DNA of 22,921 bases, from positions 1-22,921 of the forward strand of contig CAKTPM010000021.1 in the NCBI GenBank assembly GCA_934591705.1, in the 5' to 3' direction. How positions within the stretch are numbered: position 1 is the first letter of the stretch; the number at the start of each line of letters is the position of its first letter. Shown piece after piece: positions 20,248 through 22,921 of the stretch. Origin of the DNA: an uncultured Oscillospiraceae bacterium (GTDB lineage Bacteria; Bacillota; Clostridia; Oscillospirales; Oscillospiraceae). A model generated the notes under the pieces. It saw nothing but the letters and a program-made list of their open reading frames with translations, was not told the DNA's origin and searched no databases. A program made the translations under genes and the position numbers.

Positions 20248-21075
20248 ATGAGTTATCTGTCTGCCATCCTTTTGGGCCTTGTGCAGGGCGTGGCGGAGTT
20301 TCTGCCCATCTCCAGCTCCGGGCATCTGGCCATCGCCCAGAATCTGCTGCATCTGGATACCACGGTCCCTGACTTTTTCGATGTGCTGCTGCACCTGGGC
20401 ACCCTTTTGGCCGTGTTCGTGGCCTACTGGCGGGACATCTGCAGCATGGTGGCGGAGCTTTTCCGGGGCATCGGCGACCTGGTCTACGGCACCACCCCGG
20501 AGCGGGTGCCCCCGGCCCGGCGGCTACTTTTGCTGGTGATCCTGGGCACGCTGCCGCTGTTCTGCGTGCTGCCTATCCATAAGAAGATATCCGCCCTGGG
20601 CGACAATATGATCTTTGTGGGCGCGGCGCTGATCTTCACCGGCATCGTGCTGCTTTTGAGCGACATCGTGGGCCGGGGCAATAAGACCGAGCGCAGCGCC
20701 GGCGTGGGCAGCGTGCTGCTGGTGGGCTTTGCCCAGGCCCTGGCCACCCTGCCGGGGGTCTCCCGCAGCGGCATGACCATCGCTGCCGGCTGCTGCCTGG
20801 GCTATGAGCGGCGCTTCGCCGTGCGCTTCAGCTTTCTGCTGTCCATCCCCGCCATCCTGGGGGCCAACCTCCTGACGCTGATCGACGCCTGCAAGACGGG
20901 CGTCAACTGGGCGGAGCTGCCGGTGTACATCGTGGGTGTGCTGGTGGCGGCGGTGTCGGGCTATCTGTGCCTGTCTCTTCTGCGCTATATCGCCGCCAAG
21001 GGCCGCTTCGGCGGATTCGCCTATTACTGCTGGGCCGTGGGCCTGGCCGCCCTGATCCTGAACCTGGTACTGTGA
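20248..21075 (+). CDS. uppP: Undecaprenyl-diphosphate phosphatase UppP (BacA)
   Basis: A 275-residue integral membrane enzyme that dephosphorylates undecaprenyl diphosphate to recycle the lipid carrier for peptidoglycan synthesis; overproduction gives bacitracin resistance in other bacteria. The two signature motifs are present: EFLPISSSGH (17-26) and LPGVSRSGMT (about residues 168-177), each flanked by hydrophobic segments. Length matches the family. GGGAGGAG lies 7 bases before ATG 20248. The ftsK-like gene starts 8 bases after the stop, so the two are likely co-transcribed. Confidence 0.96.
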   Translation: MSYLSAILLGLVQGVAEFLPISSSGHLAIAQNLLHLDTTVPDFFDVLLHLGTLLAVFVAYWRDICSMVAELFRGIGDLVYGTTPERVPPARRLLLLVILGTLPLFCVLPIHKKISALGDNMIFVGAALIFTGIVLLLSDIVGRGNKTERSAGVGSVLLVGFAQALATLPGVSRSGMTIAAGCCLGYERRFAVRFSFLLSIPAILGANLLTLIDACKTGVNWAELPVYIVGVLVAAVSGYLCLSLLRYIAAKGRFGGFAYYCWAVGLAALILNLVL

Positions 21076-21083
21076 GGAAAACT

Positions 21084-22921
21084 ATGGCTGCTGCAACACA
21101 AAAGAAAAAATCAACCGCCCCCGCCCGGAAAAGCCCCCCGCCGGAGCGCACGCCCCGGCCCCGGGGAAATCCGGCGGCCCGGATCGCCGGAGGCATCCTG
21201 TGCCTGCTTTTCGCCCTGTGCACGGTGGTGTCCTACTTCGGCGTGGAGGGCCTGGTGCTGGTGTGGCTGCGGAAAATACTCTGCGGCCTCCTGGGGTATG
21301 GCTACTGGCTCTTCGGCGCGGCCCTGCTGTGCGCGGGCATCGCCCTGCTCCTCCACCGTCAGGGCCGGGTGGCCCTGCAGGTGACGGCGGCGCTGCTGGC
21401 GCCGCTCTTTATGGGCACGGTGCTGCATCTGGTGCTGTGCCCCGCCCCGGAGAAGCTCTCCCTGGAGTCCATCCGTCCCCTTTGGGCGGAGGGACAAGCC
21501 CTCCGCAGCGGCGGCGTCATCGCCGGCGCCCTGGCGGACGCAGGGGAGCTGCTGATGAGCAAGATCGTGTCTTTGATCGTATTCGGGCTGCTTTTCGCCC
21601 TGGCCGTCATCGCCGCCCTGCGCTGGAACCCCGTCGAGGCCTGGAAGCGCCGCCGGGAGGTGGAGGAGCGGGAGGAGGTCCCGGAGGAGGCGCCTGCCGC
21701 CAAGCCCGGAAAGCCCCGCACCGCCGCGCCTGAGGAGCCGGCTCCCCGGAGCGCCCGGCGCCCCGTGACCCCTGCGGTGTTCGACATTCCCCTGGACGGG
21801 GAGGATAGGTCCGTGGAGCCGCCGGAGCAGGCCAAGGCCCTGCGCCCCTCCAAGAAAAAGCTCTTTGCCGATAAGGACGAAAATCTCAAGACCCCGGCGG
21901 AGGTCTGGGATCCCGCCGCCAAGCCCGCACCGGCGGCTCCGGAGGAGCCCGCCGCCCAGCCGGCGGCTGTGCCCACCCCCGCCGCCAAGAAGCAGCAGGC
22001 CGCCGCCGAGGTGGAGGCCGCCGCCCAGGAGGTGAGCGCGGAGATCGAGCGGGAGCTCAGCGGGGAGGAGCCCGCCTACCGCTTCCCGCCCGTGGATCTG
22101 CTGGAGGAGAACCGGGGCACCGACAGCGGCGAGGCCGGGGCCGAGCTGCGCAGCAACGCCGCCCGGCTCAGCAGCACCCTGCGCTCCTTCGGCGTAGACG
22201 CCCGGCCCGGGGAGGTCATCCGCGGCCCCAGCGTCACCCGCTATGAGTTCACCCTGGACCAGGGCGTGAAGCTCTCCAAGATCACCAACCTGCAGGACGA
22301 TATCGCCCTGGCCCTGGGAGCCAGCGGCGTGCGCATCGCCCCGGTGCCCGGGAAGATCGCCTCCGTGGGCATCGAGGTACCCAACCGCCATGTCACGCCG
22401 GTGTGCATCCGGGATGTCATCGCCAGCGACGCCTTCCGGCACCACCCCAGCAGCGTGGCCTTCGCCGTGGGAAAGGATATCGGCGGCAGCTGCGTGGTGG
22501 GCAACATCGCCAAGCTGCCCCATGTGCTCATCGCCGGCACCACCGGCAGCGGCAAGTCCGTGTGCACCAACTCCCTGATCGTCAGCCTGCTCTATAAGTC
22601 CTCCCCGGAGGATGTCCGGTTCATCATGGTAGACCCCAAGATGGTGGAGCTGGCCCCCTATAACGGCATCCCCCATCTGCTGATCCCGGTGGTCACCGAC
22701 CCCAAGAAGGCCGCCGGCGCCCTGCAGTGGGCGGTGTTTGAGATGATGAAGCGCTATAAGCTCTTCTCCGAGCACGGCGTAAAGGATCTGGCGGGCTATA
22801 ACGCCCTGGCCCAGTCCTCGGAGGAGCTCAAGAAGATGCCCACCGTGGTGGTGGTCATCGACGAGCTGGCCGACCTGATGCTGGTGGCCGCCAAGGAGGT
22901 GGAGGAGTCCATCTGCCGGGT
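21084..22921 (+). CDS. FtsK/SpoIIIE-type DNA translocase (3' end outside the window)
   Basis: The first 612 residues of a septal DNA pump, truncated by the window edge. The N-terminus has a basic proline-rich cytosolic tail (residues 1-32), then about four membrane segments up to residue 180 (GGILCLLFALCTVVSYFGV, YGYWLFGAALLCAGIALLL, VALQVTAALLAPLFMGTVL, MSKIVSLIVFGLLFALAVI). A Pro/Ala/Glu-rich linker follows (about 190-330). The motor domain then begins with YRFPPVDLLEEN and GPSVTRYEFTLDQGVKLSKI. Walker A is GTTGSGKS (485-492), followed by FIMVDPKMVELAPYNGIPHL, and Walker B is VVVVIDELADLM with D593. GAGGAAAACT precedes ATG 21084. In a spore former this gene may be the SpoIIIE that moves the chromosome into the forespore. 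The C-terminal gamma domain is not visible. Confidence 0.95.
   Translation, partial: MAAATQKKKSTAPARKSPPPERTPRPRGNPAARIAGGILCLLFALCTVVSYFGVEGLVLVWLRKILCGLLGYGYWLFGAALLCAGIALLLHRQGRVALQVTAALLAPLFMGTVLHLVLCPAPEKLSLESIRPLWAEGQALRSGGVIAGALADAGELLMSKIVSLIVFGLLFALAVIAALRWNPVEAWKRRREVEEREEVPEEAPAAKPGKPRTAAPEEPAPRSARRPVTPAVFDIPLDGEDRSVEPPEQAKALRPSKKKLFADKDENLKTPAEVWDPAAKPAPAAPEEPAAQPAAVPTPAAKKQQAAAEVEAAAQEVSAEIERELSGEEPAYRFPPVDLLEENRGTDSGEAGAELRSNAARLSSTLRSFGVDARPGEVIRGPSVTRYEFTLDQGVKLSKITNLQDDIALALGASGVRIAPVPGKIASVGIEVPNRHVTPVCIRDVIASDAFRHHPSSVAFAVGKDIGGSCVVGNIAKLPHVLIAGTTGSGKSVCTNSLIVSLLYKSSPEDVRFIMVDPKMVELAPYNGIPHLLIPVVTDPKKAAGALQWAVFEMMKRYKLFSEHGVKDLAGYNALAQSSEELKKMPTVVVVIDELADLMLVAAKEVEESICR

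Noticed and set aside
21111..22775. A 554-codon open frame antisense to the ftsK-like gene
   Set aside because: Repetitive Gly/Leu/His composition and no ribosome binding site; the plus strand has intact Walker A and B motifs.
1..22921. CRISPR arrays, insertion-sequence transposases and rRNA genes
   Set aside because: No regularly spaced repeat array, no transposase motifs and no rRNA-like sequence were seen.

Overview
The window looks like a chromosome segment of a GC-rich, anaerobic, endospore-forming gut Clostridium of the Oscillospiraceae type (Flavonifractor/Lawsonibacter-like; this assignment is inferred). Supporting signs are a monomeric [FeFe] hydrogenase, spmA/spmB spore-maturation genes, a two-gene minimal Suf system, an FMN riboswitch on an ECF riboflavin transporter, a T-box on thrS, and strong GGAGG ribosome binding sites with consensus sigma-A promoters. 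The left fifth is different: it is the end of an integrative mobile element, with AT-rich cargo.

Mobile element end (1 to about 5383). The C-terminus of a Sel1-repeat MobP-type relaxase is followed by a tyrosine integrase that carries an arm-binding-like domain at both ends. Convergent to the integrase is an AT-rich two-gene operon: an AAA/ABC-type ATPase (3102-4487) and a DUF4435/TOPRIM protein (2158-3096). This is the composition of the PARIS anti-phage system (AriA plus AriB). A 19/20 direct repeat (438-457 and 4674-4693) brackets integrase plus PARIS. Beyond it lie hairpins, a decayed small reading frame and an intact tRNA-Pro(TGG) with its own promoter. About 185 bases further right is a tRNA-Pro remnant covering exactly tRNA positions 1-38, broken at the 3' edge of the anticodon loop. 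The simplest reading is that the element entered a host tRNA-Pro gene at the anticodon loop and brought a complete replacement tRNA.

Core chromosome (about 5420-22921). In order: sufC-sufB-like minimal Fe-S assembly pair (-); a small unknown protein and an HD-domain hydrolase (+); ribU under an FMN riboswitch with terminator (-), divergent from ychF (+); an FMN-dependent alpha-hydroxy-acid oxidase with an N-terminal four-cysteine motif (-), divergent from a HAD phosphatase (+); thrS with a Thr T-box leader (+), encoding a synthetase without the TGS domain; a substrate-binding protein/permease/ATPase ABC importer operon (-), divergent from the [FeFe] hydrogenase (+); a gene fragment; tRNA-Leu(TAG) (-); spmA-spmB (-), divergent from uppP (+); and the start of an ftsK/spoIIIE translocase that runs off the window.

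Most genes are tightly organised: 1-4 base stop/start overlaps in sufCB, spmAB and the ABC operon, bidirectional terminators between convergent genes, and paired divergent promoters. The most interesting part is the left 5.4 kb: a probable defence module on an integrative element, together with a tRNA-Pro attachment-site structure.
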